DNA of 37,707 nucleotides from Carex sylvatica (Eukaryota; Streptophyta; Magnoliopsida; Poales; Cyperaceae), in contig CAXKVR010000083.1 in assembly GCA_964058845.1 (NCBI GenBank), forward strand, positions 1 to 37,707. The letters run 5' to 3'. The position numbers and the translations under genes are program-made. Within the stretch, counting starts at the first letter, position 1. Each line of letters opens with the position of its first letter. The notes under the pieces are model-generated. The model searched no databases and had not been told where the DNA came from. It was given only the letters and a program-made list of their open reading frames with translations. Below are positions 23,609 through 35,238 of the stretch, in pieces.

Positions 23609-23825
23609 TTCACAGTTACGTTCTTCATCCTAGTTACCTAGACCATAAGCTCTTGTTAGTCTCTCATCTCCTCAAATATTGGTACTTCACAGTTACGTCC
23701 TTCATACTAATATCCGATTCAATTTGAGATGTCCTAATTAAAGTTTGACTTCACAGTTACGTCCTTCACCAAGTCCCTAACCCTAATTTCTATAGTTCCG
23801 GTTTGATTTCACAGTTGGTTAGACC
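23609..23825. repeat. Four spaced copies of a 22-bp motif in the LTR
   Basis: The motif acttcacagttacgtcctt, usually followed by cat, occurs near 23609, 23687 and 23749. A fourth, degraded copy (atttcacagttggtt) is near 23808. Spacing is about 60-78 bp. All lie in the R/U5 part of the left LTR in the same orientation. Confidence 0.75.
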
Positions 23826-24276
23826 TTAATCAAAACCTAAGGTATTTGTGTTCATAATTGATACTCTCCTCTCGTCCTAACTAATTTGGTTCTTTCGAAT
23901 CCAAAGCGGAACTACATTGATTTTAAGTACTAATTATGTAATTAACACAAATTATAAATCTCAGAAATTAGCATTAAATTCCATAAAACAATCATAATAA
24001 AAACAAATAACCGAATAAGATACAATTAAACAAGTTCATGCATTGACCTAAACTCCTAGAAAGAGATCTACTCTCTCTTGGAGAGATCCATAACACAAGT
24101 TGGCAAAAATAAGAAGAAATAAAATAAAGAAATAGTTACACCTTTTATTGAATCAAGAACCTCAATCTTGCCGAAATCTTGCTTAGACCTTCTTCTCCTT
24201 CCTTGAAAAGCTTTCGGAACTCCTATAATTGCTACAGATTTATCGCTATATTTTATGAAAATTGGCATGCACCAAG

Positions 24277-24311
<35 letters not shown>

Positions 24312-24357
24312 GTATGATGATAGATGTGTGTTGTACCCCCTCTTGGAGAATGAACTC

Positions 24358-24369
24358 CCCTTATATAGC
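24358..24369 (-). promoter_or_regulatory. LTR TATA box (left LTR)
   Basis: The minus strand reads TGCTATATAAGG. The same site is kept in the right LTR fragment at about 27930-27941, with one change (TTTGCTATATAAGG). It probably marks the U3/R boundary about 30 bp further on. Confidence 0.6.
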
Positions 24370-24701
24370 ATAAGACTATGCCCAATTTAGAGGCTAGAAG
24401 GTGGGGTTAGTGGATACTATCTTTGCCTTATTTTTCTGGACTGATGTGTCCAAATTTAGCTGTCAAAAAGCATCCCTGGCTCGCTAAAAATAGAAACCGT
24501 ATTAAAAATAGAAACCGTATTGAAAACGTGTATTTCTGGCTGTCTGCGGGTTCAGTGCGTCCGCACTAGTGGTGAGTGCGGGTGGATGACCCGCACTGGT
24601 TCAATTTTCCATATTTAACTTGGAAAAATCCTGCGAAATTCTCTGAGTGCGTCCGCACTAGTGATGAGTACAGTTGGCTGACCCACACTGATGAATTTTT
24701 T

Positions 24702-24800
24702 GAGCTGTTCTGAAGTTCCTGAAATTGGAATTTTCGGAGCTGTTCTGAAGTTCCTGAAATTGGAATTTTCTGAGCTGTTCTGAAGTTTCTGAAATTGACT
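24702..24800. repeat. 35-bp tandem repeat in the left LTR
   Basis: A unit starting gagctgttctgaagttcctg begins at 24702, 24737 and 24772 (2.7 copies). The right LTR fragment has only one copy, near 28254, so the copies expanded in one LTR or contracted in the other after insertion. Confidence 0.85.
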
Positions 24801-25249
24801 AAGTACTGAGTGCGAGTGGATGACCCACACTGGAGGTAAGTGCATCTGCACTAGGCTCGAACTTTTTCCTGTGAAGTGCTGAGATACTGAAAATTCGTCT
24901 AAGTGCTGAGTGTATCCGCACTGGACCCTAAAGTTCTACTTTTTTATTTTCTCAGGTTGTAGATCTTCTCGCTAGCTTTCCAAAAAGTGGTCATATGCCC
25001 AAAACGGAGTTACGAGTCAAAATCTATGGCCGTTTTAAGTTCAGACGTCCGTTCTGCATTTCTGCTACAGTGCGTCCGCACTGGAAGTATTTTTCTTCAT
25101 TTTTCATCATTTTCTGCACTGTAAAGCCAAACAAATGCAGTAACTTGATTCTAGATGTATTATATTCACTTTATATTCAAAATACAAGATATTTGACATT
25201 ATTTTATGATGAAAACTAGATCAAATATGTATATAATTTATGCTTATCA

Positions 25250-26600
25250 AATTCTCCTAAGCTTGAACATTGCTTGTCCCCAAGCAACATCTAAACTTGG
25301 AATATAATTCGATCTCTAATTTAACCCCATATATCAAGTATACATTTCTTAATCGAAAAATTTGTATGATCTTGCCAAAATTTAGAAACCTCAATGTAAA
25401 TTTCTACAAATCTAAAGTTCAACCCTTGGTTAATCATGCTTCACACCACAATTTGATTACTCTTAACTTTAATTTCCTTAAAGGCTTAGAATTTATAAAC
25501 TTCGGTTATCTAAATTTGTTACAAAAAATACATTCTTATTTGTGAAAATTCTTTTAAAAATCCTCAAGCTTGAATCACACTTAGGTTAGAAAGTCGCGGA
25601 CTTCGTGTGTTGATATTTGCAAAATTTAATTTTTATTTTGTTGCTTTTATTTTATGACATTATAAATCTTTATCCTTAGGACAAAATTGGTTAGTTATAG
25701 ATAGCTAATCCATACCAAACCGTTTTAATTCAAAAGTGCATTTGCATGCTCATGGTTCAACCCTTCCATGACACGAACTCACATGTTTAGTGCGAACCCG
25801 GTCACTTTATCGGGCAAACTAGCGGAGCAAAGTGTCAATGATTCATTGCTATAAGTACGTCACATCATCATAACATAAGCAAGCGGAATCCTTTTTATTT
25901 CTAAAAAAAATTTCAATTTTGAACAATTTTTCAACATTTTTGCAAAAATACCATGAAAACACACATCCATAGGCATTAAATCATACCCATGGATATCCCG
26001 ATCTTTCTAAATTTATTTTCTACATATAAGATACATTTTCAAAAAAAAAAAATTTAATTTCTAAGTTTTCATTTTCGTAAACCTTTATTTACACTAAGCT
26101 TTTCGTCAAATTATGGGGTTATTTCAAATTATTCCAAGGGTGTTCCTAAAAACTCATTAAAATTCTCATTAAACTTTCTAATTTTTTGACAATCACTCAA
26201 ATTTATCAAAAGTTTTGTTTTTGTCAACTTTTAACACAAAAATTAAACATGATTTTATAATTTATACATTTTCAAACAATTAAGTTTAATTATGCAAGAC
26301 TCTATTTTTATAACCTCGTAAAACATCTTGACAAATTTGCAATTTCAAGCAATTAAGTTGAAAATCACAAATCCTATTCAAGGCCAAGTAAAAATTCAAG
26401 GTTATAAATCCTAAATTTTGAAAGATAATTAAACATGCATGCAAAGATACAATTTTTTCTCATCTCCCAATCTTAAATTAAGCATTGTCTCCAATGCGTA
26501 AAAATAAACAAAGTAAATAGGAAGAAATATGGACTACTCTATGGGCGAAAGGTGGTGGTGGTGCTGCGCGGCCTCAATGCTTGGGTGGAGGATCAGGAGG
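25250..26600 (-). other. 3' spacer of the Athila-like element, no coding sequence
   Basis: This AT-rich region lies between the polypurine tract and the protease remnant. Near 26460-26500 the minus strand has GCATTGGAGACAATGCTTAA followed by a purine-rich run, a feature that follows the pol ORF in many plant Athila/Tat elements. Reverse transcriptase, RNase H and integrase should lie on the right of this spacer but are absent. Open frames here, including 25270-25545, look random. Confidence 0.6.
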
Positions 26601-26609
26601 GCGGCCTCC

Positions 26610-27840
26610 TCATTGCTCCATTTTGTGTTGATTTTCTCGAGGTTTGTTGATTTCAGATATTACCACCGACTTCTCTCGCACATATTCTCTATTAACCGGA
26701 TATGTCTTGTCTTCCTCCAAGTATTCATAGCGAAGGCTGGGTGGTAAAGGTTTGAGCTCTACCTTCGGTGCATTGAAATTTGATGAAACGGTGAAAATCT
26801 ACGCAGAATTTGATGAGTGCGGGTGGCTGGGCCGCACTGGGCTCGGGAAATTGTTTCTACATCTTCATGAGGATGAGTGCGGACACACTGTGTATCAGTG
26901 CGGGTGGGTGATCCGCACTCAGCAAAAATTTTGTCAATTTGGTCGTTTTCTGAGCCGGTTTCTTCTAGGTCTTGGTCCAGTTGCTCATTCACCATCTCTT
27001 CCTCCATCTGGGTAGCTACAATAGAATCTAAAACATCCAATCTACAAATAGAATCATTATCATTTAAAAGATATTTGATGGCATTAAACATATGAAAATT
27101 TACCTTTTCGCCCCCGATGTCAAATGATATATTTCCTTCTTTGACATCAATGTTTGCTCTTGCAGTGGTGAGAAAATCACGCCCCAATAGGAGAGGGGTA
27201 TGAGTATCCTCTTTCATCTCAACAACCACAAAATCTATCGGGACAAAGAACTTACCAATCATGACAATTACATCTTCCGCTATACCCTCGGGGTACCGTA
27301 CCGTCTTATCGGCTAATTGTAATGACATTCTTGTGGGTTTCAAATCTACAAGATTTAATCTTTGGTAAACGGTCTTTGGTATAAATCTTACGCTAAATCA
27401 CATAGGCACCTCTCAAATTTGGTATCACCTATTACACATGGAATCGCAAAACTCCCCGGATTCTTCAGTTTTGGAGGTAGCTTGTTTAAGAAAAGAGCGC
27501 TACACTCCTCATTGAGGGATACCGTGCCTACTTTATTAGTTGTTATTTTGTTTGATAAAATATCTTTCAAAATTTTTGCATAAGAGGGCATGTAAGTAAT
27601 TTCTTCGGTAAAAGGGATGATGATATTCAATTTCTTGAGGTGTTCTACAAATTTAGCATATTGTTGGTCGAATTTATTCTTTACTAACCTCCGAGGGAAT
27701 GGTATAAACCTTTGTGGTATGACATACTTGAGAGTTTCAATTGGTTTTATCTTGGCCGGGATAGAGTTACCCGGTTCTTGAGGTTGGTCCGATGCCGGTA
27801 TGTTTGTATTGAGAGAGGCCGGAGGTGGTTGTCTCCTTTG
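26610..27840 (-). pseudogene. Gag C-terminus and aspartic protease remnant of a Gypsy element
   Basis: The minus-strand pieces are collinear with plant Athila-type Gag-Pol. The end of Gag (27780-27400) includes KFVEHLKKLNIIIPF, MPSYAKILKDILS and ECSALFLNKLPPKLKNPGSF. The protease region (27343-27000) includes LQLADK and TPLLLGRDFLTTARANIDV. A pre-RT linker (26750-26680) includes ELKPLPPSLRYEYLEE. The reading frame breaks right at CDLA (27388), where the protease active-site triad should be. Another frameshift lies between about 27000 and 26760. The coding trace then stops before reverse transcriptase. The 5' side joins LTR sequence directly at 27839-27840, so the leader, primer-binding site and most of gag are deleted. 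The copy cannot be autonomous. Confidence 0.8.
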
Positions 27841-28760
27841 AAAATTGGCATGCACCAAGGGGTGAGAGAGAGAGAGAGAGTTGTATGATGAGAGATGTGT
27901 GCTGTACCCCCTCTTGGAGAATGAAACCCCCTTATATAGCAAAAGACTATGCCCAATTTAGAGGCTAGAAGGTGGGGTTAGTGGGTGATGTCTTTGCCTT
28001 GTTTCCCTAGACTGATGTGTCCAAATTTAGCTGTCAAAAAATATCCCTGGCTTGCTGAAAATAGAAACCGTGTTGAAAATGTGTATTTCTGGCTGTCTGC
28101 GGGTTCAGTGCGTCCGCACTGGTGGTGAGTGCGGGTGAATGACCCGCACTGGTTCAACTTTCCTATTTAACTTGGAAAAATCCTGCGAAATTCTCTGAGT
28201 GCGTCCGCACTAGTGGTGAGTGCGAGTGGCTGACCCACACTGATGAATTTTCTGAACTGTTCTGAAGTTCCTGAAATTGGCTAAGTACTGAGTGTGGGTG
28301 GATGACCCACACTGGAGATGAGTGCGTCCGCACTAGGCTCAGACTTTTTCCTGTGAAGTGCTGAGTGCGTCCGCACTGGTGATGAGTGTGTCCGCACTGG
28401 ACTCCAAACTCTTTTTTTATTTTCTCAAGTTGTAGATCTTCTCGCTAGCTTTCCGAAAAGTGGTCGTATGGGCAAAACGGAGTTACGAGTCAAAATCTAT
28501 GGCCATTTTAAGTTCAGACGCCTGTTCTGCATTTCTTCTACAGTGCGTCCGCACTGGATCTGACTGCGGGTGTTCCATCCGCACTGGGAGTATTTTTCTT
28601 CATTTTTCATCATTTTCTTCACTGTAAAGCCAAACAAAGGCAGTAACTTGATTCTAGATGTATTCTATTCACTTTATATTCAAAATACAAGATATTTGAC
28701 GTTATTTTATGATTTATTATTTTTATTGGTTTGAAAATATAAAAACTAAATAAATATCTT
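27839..28760 (-). mobile_element. Truncated second LTR (5' LTR, U3 part only)
   Basis: From tgaaaattggcatgcacc at 27839 this matches the left LTR from 24256 onward (offset 3583), including the GA run, TATA box, palindromes and the ttttatgat near 28712. Similarity fades by about 28760, so the outer LTR end (TGATAAGC) and the part equivalent to 23140-24255 are missing. The two copies differ by many substitutions and several small indels, so the insertion is not very recent. Confidence 0.8.
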
Positions 28761-28970
28761 GCTTTTCAAAAACTTATTTGATCGATGTTACAAATTTTTG
28801 TACCTTATATTTAACAAGATAATTTATAAAAAAAATAACCAATTTTTTAGAAATAATTTGTAAGACAGAATAATTTATAAGATAATTTATTAGATTTTTA
28901 TAATCTATATATAAGATAAATTTTATCAATTAACTTATTAGAATAATTTATAAGAAATTTCTAAGAAATA
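28760..28970. other. AT-rich sequence between the two intronic transposons
   Basis: This is very AT-rich sequence with repeated ataatttataaga-like words, resembling 29220-29480 inside the CACTA element. It may belong to the CACTA element, whose left end is uncertain. Confidence 0.4.
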
Positions 28971-29056
28971 CACTATCTGGATCGGTTCTTAAGCTCAGAA
29001 CCGATCCTGATAACTATCTGAATCGGTTTTGAAGCTAGGAACCGATCCAGATAATG
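28971..29056. repeat. Left subterminal hairpin repeats of the CACTA element
   Basis: There are two consecutive hairpins of about 36 bp. In each, an arm like ATCTGGATCGGTTCT pairs with an arm like AGAACCGATCCTGAT. Such motifs are normally bound by the transposon-encoded TNPA-type protein. Confidence 0.75.
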
Positions 29057-29678
29057 TAGAGTTTTGTGTTTGTGTGTTATATTTTTGTATGTGTATGCTT
29101 TTTTAAAAAATTAAAATCAGAATATGTATATGTATGAATTTTTGTAAATAACTCTTGTAGAAATTAAAATCAGGGTTTTTTTTTTTGAAAAAATTAAAAT
29201 GATATTTTTGTTGCTTATATTCTATCTAATTTATAAAGAAATTTTAGGAACTAATTTTAATAAGAAATCTGAAAACATATTATCTTAGAAATTACATCTT
29301 AAAAATTATTTTATGAAATTATTTTAATAAATTATTTTAATAAGAAATCTTAAAACAAATTATGAGATATAAATTTATTTTAGTATATTATCTTACAAAT
29401 TATTTTAGTATATTATCTTAATAACTTGAAAATTATTTATAACATGAAATAAAATATTCTACTAATAGTAACATTAAAAATTAAAAAATAAGCTAATAAA
29501 TTTACATATAACATGAAAAGAAATAAGCTACAAGAAATATTGAAGAATAACTTGCTTGCTTTTCATTGTCTAGAGCTTCAATGCATCCTGAAAAAATAAA
29601 ATTTTCTTAAGTCAGCAATATTAAATAATAATAACTCACATTATAAATAATTTTATATTTTGACATACCAATAAAAAT

Positions 29679-32600
29679 TTAGGGATTATTGCCAGTGGGA
29701 ACTTCAATCCATTCTCCTTCATTATGATCGTTGCGCGTGTGACTTGTCTTGTTATCCTCACCGGTTGGTAAAGATGTCATGCCAGTGAAAAATGGTGGTA
29801 TCTCATCAAAATGATCGTACGCTTCTTCGTCTTCCACATTATCAATCCCGATGATACATCTTTTACCAGAGAGGACAACATGTCTTGAATGATCGGTCGG
29901 ATCAGTAACGTAGAACACTTGCGTGGCTTGTCTTGCAAGTATAAATGGATCATCTTTGTATCCAGCCTTACGAAAATCCACTAGAATAAAATCATCTTCG
30001 TCGACTTTAACCCCCCTACGGTTATCGACCAATTTACACATAAATAATGGAATGTTAAATTTTTTATAATCTACCTCCCAAATTTCTTCAACAAATCCGT
30101 AATATGACATTGATGCATGCGATGGTCCGGCACCTTTAGGATTTGACAAATCACTCGAAACGGCTACTAACGTCACTCCACTGTTTTGCACGGTACTCTT
30201 TCAATCTTGATTTCTTGTGTAAAATGTGTACCCGTTGATGTCATATCCTTGGAAGGTCCTCACGACGTGGACTGGACCAAGAGCCAACAATTTGATAGTT
30301 TCTGTAATATTTTCTCCCTCCGGAGCTTGCATGACTCTACGTGTAAACCATCCTTCAAACTTTTTATTGTGTTCACCGATTAACCACTTGTCGGATTTCT
30401 TATGATTCTGTTGCCGCAAGAGAGTCATATGCTAATCCCAAAAAGGATGAACATCAGTGAGGTGTTGCAAAACATGGAAATGTGCTAGTGGCATCGTTGT
30501 ACTATCGGGCTCGAATAATCTCGCACCGATTGTGCCTACCCCGTGAAGTCGACCCTCATGCAGAGATTTAGGGATGCCGATAGCTTTGACATCATCCATA
30601 TAATTAGTACAAAACTCAATAACCTCTTCGGCAGCATAAGCTCTTACGATGCTTCCCTCAGGCCGATATCGATTCCTGACATATGCCTTTAACAATCCCA
30701 TGTATCTTTCGAACGGATACATGTACCATAAGAAAACAGGTCCGCACATCTTAATTTCTCTAATTAGGTGAACGATTAAATGAACCATGATATCAAAAAA
30801 AGACGGAGAAAAATATATTTCAAGATGACAAAGAGTGACAACAACCTCCTTCTGCAGAGCATCTAGCATATCAGGATCACTTACTTTGCAACATATAGCA
30901 TTAAAGAAAAAACAAAGATTCGTGATGGTGCCTAACACACTTTGGCAATATGCCCCGAATTGCAACAAGAAGAAGCTGTGTCATTAAAATATGACAGTCG
31001 TGAGACTTCATTCCTGTCAAATTTTAAATCTTCCAGTGAAACTAGGTTTTTAATATTCGAAGAATATCCAGATGGAACTTTGACACCATGAAGGCATTCC
31101 AATAAGCTTTTTTTCTCTGTTTTCGACAGCGTATGCATTGCAGGTTTTAGATACGTACAAAATTTCTTATTTTCTCTTTCCTTCTCTGCTGGTTGTAGAT
31201 CCGACCATTTGTTCAGGAATTGCATGTCTTTCCGAGCATTGATACCATCCTTAGTCTTACCCGAAATATTCAATAATGTTCCAACTAGGCTATCACACAC
31301 ATTTTTAACCATATGCATCACATCAAGACAGTGTCGAACATCTAAGTGCTGCCAGTATGGTAAATCTCATAATATTGACCTCTTCTTCCAACTAATTTTC
31401 GGTGCCCCTTTCTTTCTCACCACCTTTTTTTTTTAATTTCTCAAATTGAACTTTGATATCGTTCACTCGCGAATAAACAGCTTTACCGGTCAACGGATAA
31501 TTTACTCTGGTATTCTCGATTTTTCCATTGAATTCTTCTTTCTCTTTTGGTGTGCATGGTTGGCATGAAGAAATATACGATGAACCATGTACACATTTTT
31601 AGAGGAATTAGGTAGCCACACATCGACTGTATCATCCAGGCAAACAGGGTACACTTTCTCTTTTGACACTGTAATCCGACAAATTTTCATAAGCCGGAAA
31701 ATCATTAATGGTTCAGAAAATCATGGCCCGTAAAGTGAATTTCTCATTGTTGTATGCATCAAATATCTGCACTCCGGGTTGCCATAATTATTTTAAATCA
31801 TCGATCAATGGCGCTAGATACACATCTATGTCGTTCCCGGGCTGTTTAGGTCCTGATATGAGCAAGGTCAACATGATGTATTTGCGTTTCATACATAACC
31901 AAGGCGAAAGATTATAAATGCACAATAGAACCGGCCAACTGCTATGCTTGCTGCTCATGCTACTGTGTGGATTTATTCCATCTGCACTCAGCCCAAGCTT
32001 AAGATTTCTAGGGTCACGTCTGAATTCGGGGAACTCTCTGTCAATATTTCTCCACTGAGGAGAATCAGCAGGGTGCCGTAATTTCTTGTCTTTTTTCCGG
32101 TTATCGGCATGCCAACGCACTAATTTCGCATCTTTAGCATTTGAGAATAAACGTTTGAATTTTGGTTTCACGGGAAGGTTCCACAATACTTTTGCCGGAG
32201 GCCCTTTATTCGGTTTATAATCATCACTTTTATCGCCGGTTAACTGCTTTGGTTTGTAACGTGATGCACCATATTTTGGACACTCGTGAAGATCTTTATA
32301 CTCGGATCGATATAATATACAATCATTTGGACACGCATGTATTCTTTGAACTTCCAAATCCACTGGGCACAATATTTTCTTCGCTTTATAAATATTTAGT
32401 GGTATCTCGTTTCCATCCAGAAGTATTTCTTTTAAAGTTTGTAATAACTCAGTAAAACTTCTATCACTCCAACCGTTAGATGCTTTAAGGTTATACAATT
32501 TTAATACACCTTTCAATTTTGAAAATTTAGAACAACCAGGATACAATTCCTTATCATTATCAAAATCCTCTTCTAAATCACGTAATATTTTATCAAAATT

Positions 32601-33002
32601 ATCACATCTATCTACCACCATATCATCATATTCTTCGGTATGGTATTCCTGATCCTCAGTACGAGCGCCTATATCGGTTTGCAATCCCCGTAGATCATTC
32701 CCGTCATTTCCACCGGTATGGTATTTCTGATGCTCAGTACCAGTACCTATGTCGGTTGGCAAACTCTCACCGTGCCATAACCAACACTTATATCCTTGCT
32801 TGAATTCACGATGGATTAAATGGTTCCTCACTTGGTTCGAGTTGGAGAATTTTTGACCATTGTTACAATCACAACAAGGACACGACATCAGTGCACTCCC
32901 CTTATTCGCCATATCTTCCGTAGCAACTCTGATAAATTCCTCGACACCTGTCATATATTCATCAGATAGACGTGATACTTCGTACATCCAACTGCGGCCC
33001 AT
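29679..33002 (-). pseudogene. TNP2-type CACTA transposase, decayed
   Basis: The coding order is that of plant TNP2. An N-terminal transposase-associated domain starts at the ATG at 33002 with CPCCDCNN. The transposase_21 core follows (DCILYRSEYKDLHECPKYGASRY, LSADGINPH, HSSWPVLLCIYNL, PGNDIDVYLAPL), with its first in-frame stop at 31788. A frame-shifted middle follows (VKNVCDSLVGTLLNI, ECLHGVKVPSGYSSN; 31321-30932). Next is a DUF4218 region (EIYFSPSFFDIMVHL, YPFERYMGLLKAYVRNRYRP; 30968-30432), then DUF4216 (GYDINGYTFYT, QNSGVTL; 30428-29679). The last three segments share one frame and are separated only by single stops at about 30432 and 30201. The N-terminal 405 codons are open. Loss of function is therefore moderate in extent. 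The ATG follows a TTGCAG, a possible splice acceptor. Confidence 0.88.
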
Positions 33003-34109
33003 CTGCAATTATAATAAAACACAATTAATTAAGAACAAGATTGGAGAGCTTAGTTCTGTTCACAATAGGGCTTACATGGGGCTGGGTTATCATCATATCC
33101 CACTCGATTCAGGAAACTAAGTGGAAATGCTGCCGAAATTTTCTTAAATACTAAAACACGACTAACATGTGGCTACATCTTAAATGAGACAAAGTATTCA
33201 AATAGCAGTCCCAAAACGGAAACTATTCAAAATTAATCCCTAATGGATTAATTTTGAATGGGTATCATGGCCTAAAGGCATTAATAATGCGGTTGTGGCT
33301 CATAAGACAGTACTTTAGCTACATACCTAGCTAATATAAATACATCTCTTACAAAAAAAAATACATTAATGCACAAAACTAATTAAACATGAGTTCTAGG
33401 TTATACTTACAACTTTTTTTGGATGACGGATCGAGTGAGATGAAAATATATCACTGCACCAAATATCTCAATAATAGCCAATCTACAAAATTAAATCATC
33501 GATCGGAACCTAATTAAGAGATGTACATAACATACATGCTATATATCCTACAACTTGAAATAAAAAAATGCTCATATAGCATATATATAACAAACTCAAA
33601 AGCGTGTGCATGCAAATCTTGAAATAAGAAGTGTTATTCAAACTTATAAAGAAAATATCCACATATAAAGAATAACTCATATGTAGCTCATATATTAGCT
33701 CATATATAGCATATATGCATGTGCATCCAAGTCTCCACATATAAAGAAAAACTTGAAATGAGAAGATGCTAGGTATTCAAACTTATAATTAAAAGCTTGT
33801 GGAACCAACAAAAGAGCTTAATCAAGGCTATAAAGGTTTAGATTTTGAGCGGGCCGGATCATAACTCACTTCTTGTATATATATAGGATTTAGGATTTAG
33901 AGTTTGAACCGAATTAATCATAAAGCCAATAAATGGTGCTCTACTAGTAATAGCAAACTTGAGAAAAGAGATGATCAAATGTACCTCAGAAAAGAGAGCT
34001 GAGATAGCTGAAGTAATGTAGGGCGAAATAGCTGTTGCGCTAATTAAGAGAAGCAATAGAGGAAGAGAAACGAGATTCTGACAAAAATGAAACTGAATTA
34101 ACTTTTCAT

Positions 34110-34375
34110 ATGTACTATTAGGATCGGTTGTTTATAAAAAATCAATCCTAATAGTTAAACTATCAGGATCGGTTCTTGTTAAAAATTGATCCTGATAGTA
34201 TCAAGATCAGTTTCTCTAAACAACTGATCCTGATAGCAGTATTAGTTGTTTATAAAAACTGATCTGATTAACTATTAGGACCGATTTTGTTCAAAGAACC
34301 AATCTAGATAGATATTAGTATCGGTTGTTTCATATAGCCGATCCAGATAGGCCGATCCTGATTCTTGTTTTTCCA
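34110..34375. repeat. Right subterminal hairpin repeats of the CACTA element
   Basis: About six hairpins of roughly 36 bp follow one another, each with a GGATCGGTT-like arm and an inverted AACCGATCC-like arm. The inner ones are diverged. The left end has only two, so the ends are asymmetric, as is common for CACTA elements. Confidence 0.75.
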
Positions 34376-34381
34376 CTAGTG

Positions 34382-35238
34382 CTTGTATTAATACAATTAT
34401 CTGTGTTGTTCTTTGGTTTGAACCCTCATGAATAAGAGGTATTAACAGAGGCACACTTGACAATAAACAAAATAAACTCTATTATTTAATGCCACATATG
34501 CTGGATTCAGATATAGTGATTTACATGAGAGAAGGAGAATATTGCTGACAGTTGGACATTGTGCTTTGCAAAAGAAGAGTATTGGCATTGTTTGAACATA
34601 ACACTAATTTAAAGTAGAGAATGAAAGAAATATTGAAACACATGAAAAGCGCATATATACTACAATAGAAATATTATAACAGTAACGATGTCAAAATACA
34701 TATCAAGAAAGATCGTAGCACTGCAAGCTATCTTTGTTAAAGATTGTTTATATAATAACTTCTTTATATATAGACCATCACCAAAAAAGTAAGATACGTT
34801 TGCCAAACAAACCACTACGTTACAAAAACAGTACAAAAATCAACTTTCTTATTAATTTATTTCCAGATTTTTTTTCACTCATTTGCCGAATTGCCACTTA
34901 TATTGCTTCAGTAAAACATTTAACAGATAATGACGATAATTTGTTCAATTAGGCATGCAACCAATCTAGGATTAGTGTGATCGATCAAGGCCTAGCCGTG
35001 CCCCGAACCACTTGCTCACATCATCCATCTCTTCTGGTATTGTGTAGTGTCCCAAACTAAACAATAAAAAATAATGCATATGGTAAATGAAATCAATAGA
35101 ATGACTGGCAAGACAAAAAAGGAGGAAAATAAAAAGATTGATTGAGACCAATCACACAACTATCAAACATGATATGTGTCACAAATTACAAATTACAGCT
35201 TTTTATTTCTTTTTCTTCTTTTTTTTTTGAAATTACAG
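34382..35238 (+). other. Distal intron sequence of the GRF gene
   Basis: This is AT-rich intron-like sequence between the CACTA end and exon 2. It ends with a long pyrimidine tract (35202-35228) and TTACAG, a good 3' splice site. A minus-strand 21-codon run ending near 34975 (EEMDDVSKWFGARLGLD) looks protein-like but has no context to support a gene. Confidence 0.5.

Larger units (their letters stand above)
23140..25249 (-). mobile_element. Complete long LTR (3' LTR) of an Athila/Tat-like Gypsy element
   Basis: Read on the minus strand the LTR begins TGATAAGC (25249) and ends GTGCAACA (23140), about 2.1 kb. The polypurine tract AGCTTAGGAGAATT sits just outside its start at 25250-25263. A TATA box (TATATAAGG on the minus strand) lies near 24360, so U3 is about 25249-24335. 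Downstream of that the LTR carries a GA microsatellite (24279-24309) and four copies of an acttcacagttacg-type motif. U3 carries palindromes of the form GTGCG...CGCAC and a 35-bp tandem repeat. The left flank is GGGGT; its partner is lost because the other LTR is truncated. It lies in intron 1 of the GRF gene. Confidence 0.82.
28971..34381 (-). mobile_element. CACTA (En/Spm-like) DNA transposon
   Basis: The right end reads TTTTTCCACTAGTG, that is CACTAGTGGAAAAA on the minus strand, a CACTA terminal inverted repeat. The left boundary is set at CACTATCTGGATCGG (28971) because subterminal repeats start there. It does not match the right terminus beyond CACTA, so the left end may be lost or altered. 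Both subterminal regions carry inverted copies of a GGATCGGTT-type motif. The body holds a decayed TNP2 transposase on the minus strand. No 3-bp duplication is evident. The element sits in the intron of the GRF gene. Confidence 0.78.

Noticed and set aside
24179..24373. Open frame with an Arg-Glu run
   Set aside because: It is the translation of the GA microsatellite in the LTR.
34975..35045. Minus-strand peptide ending SKWFGARLGLDRSH before a stop
   Set aside because: It is too short, with no upstream exon or recognisable family; noted only as protein-like.
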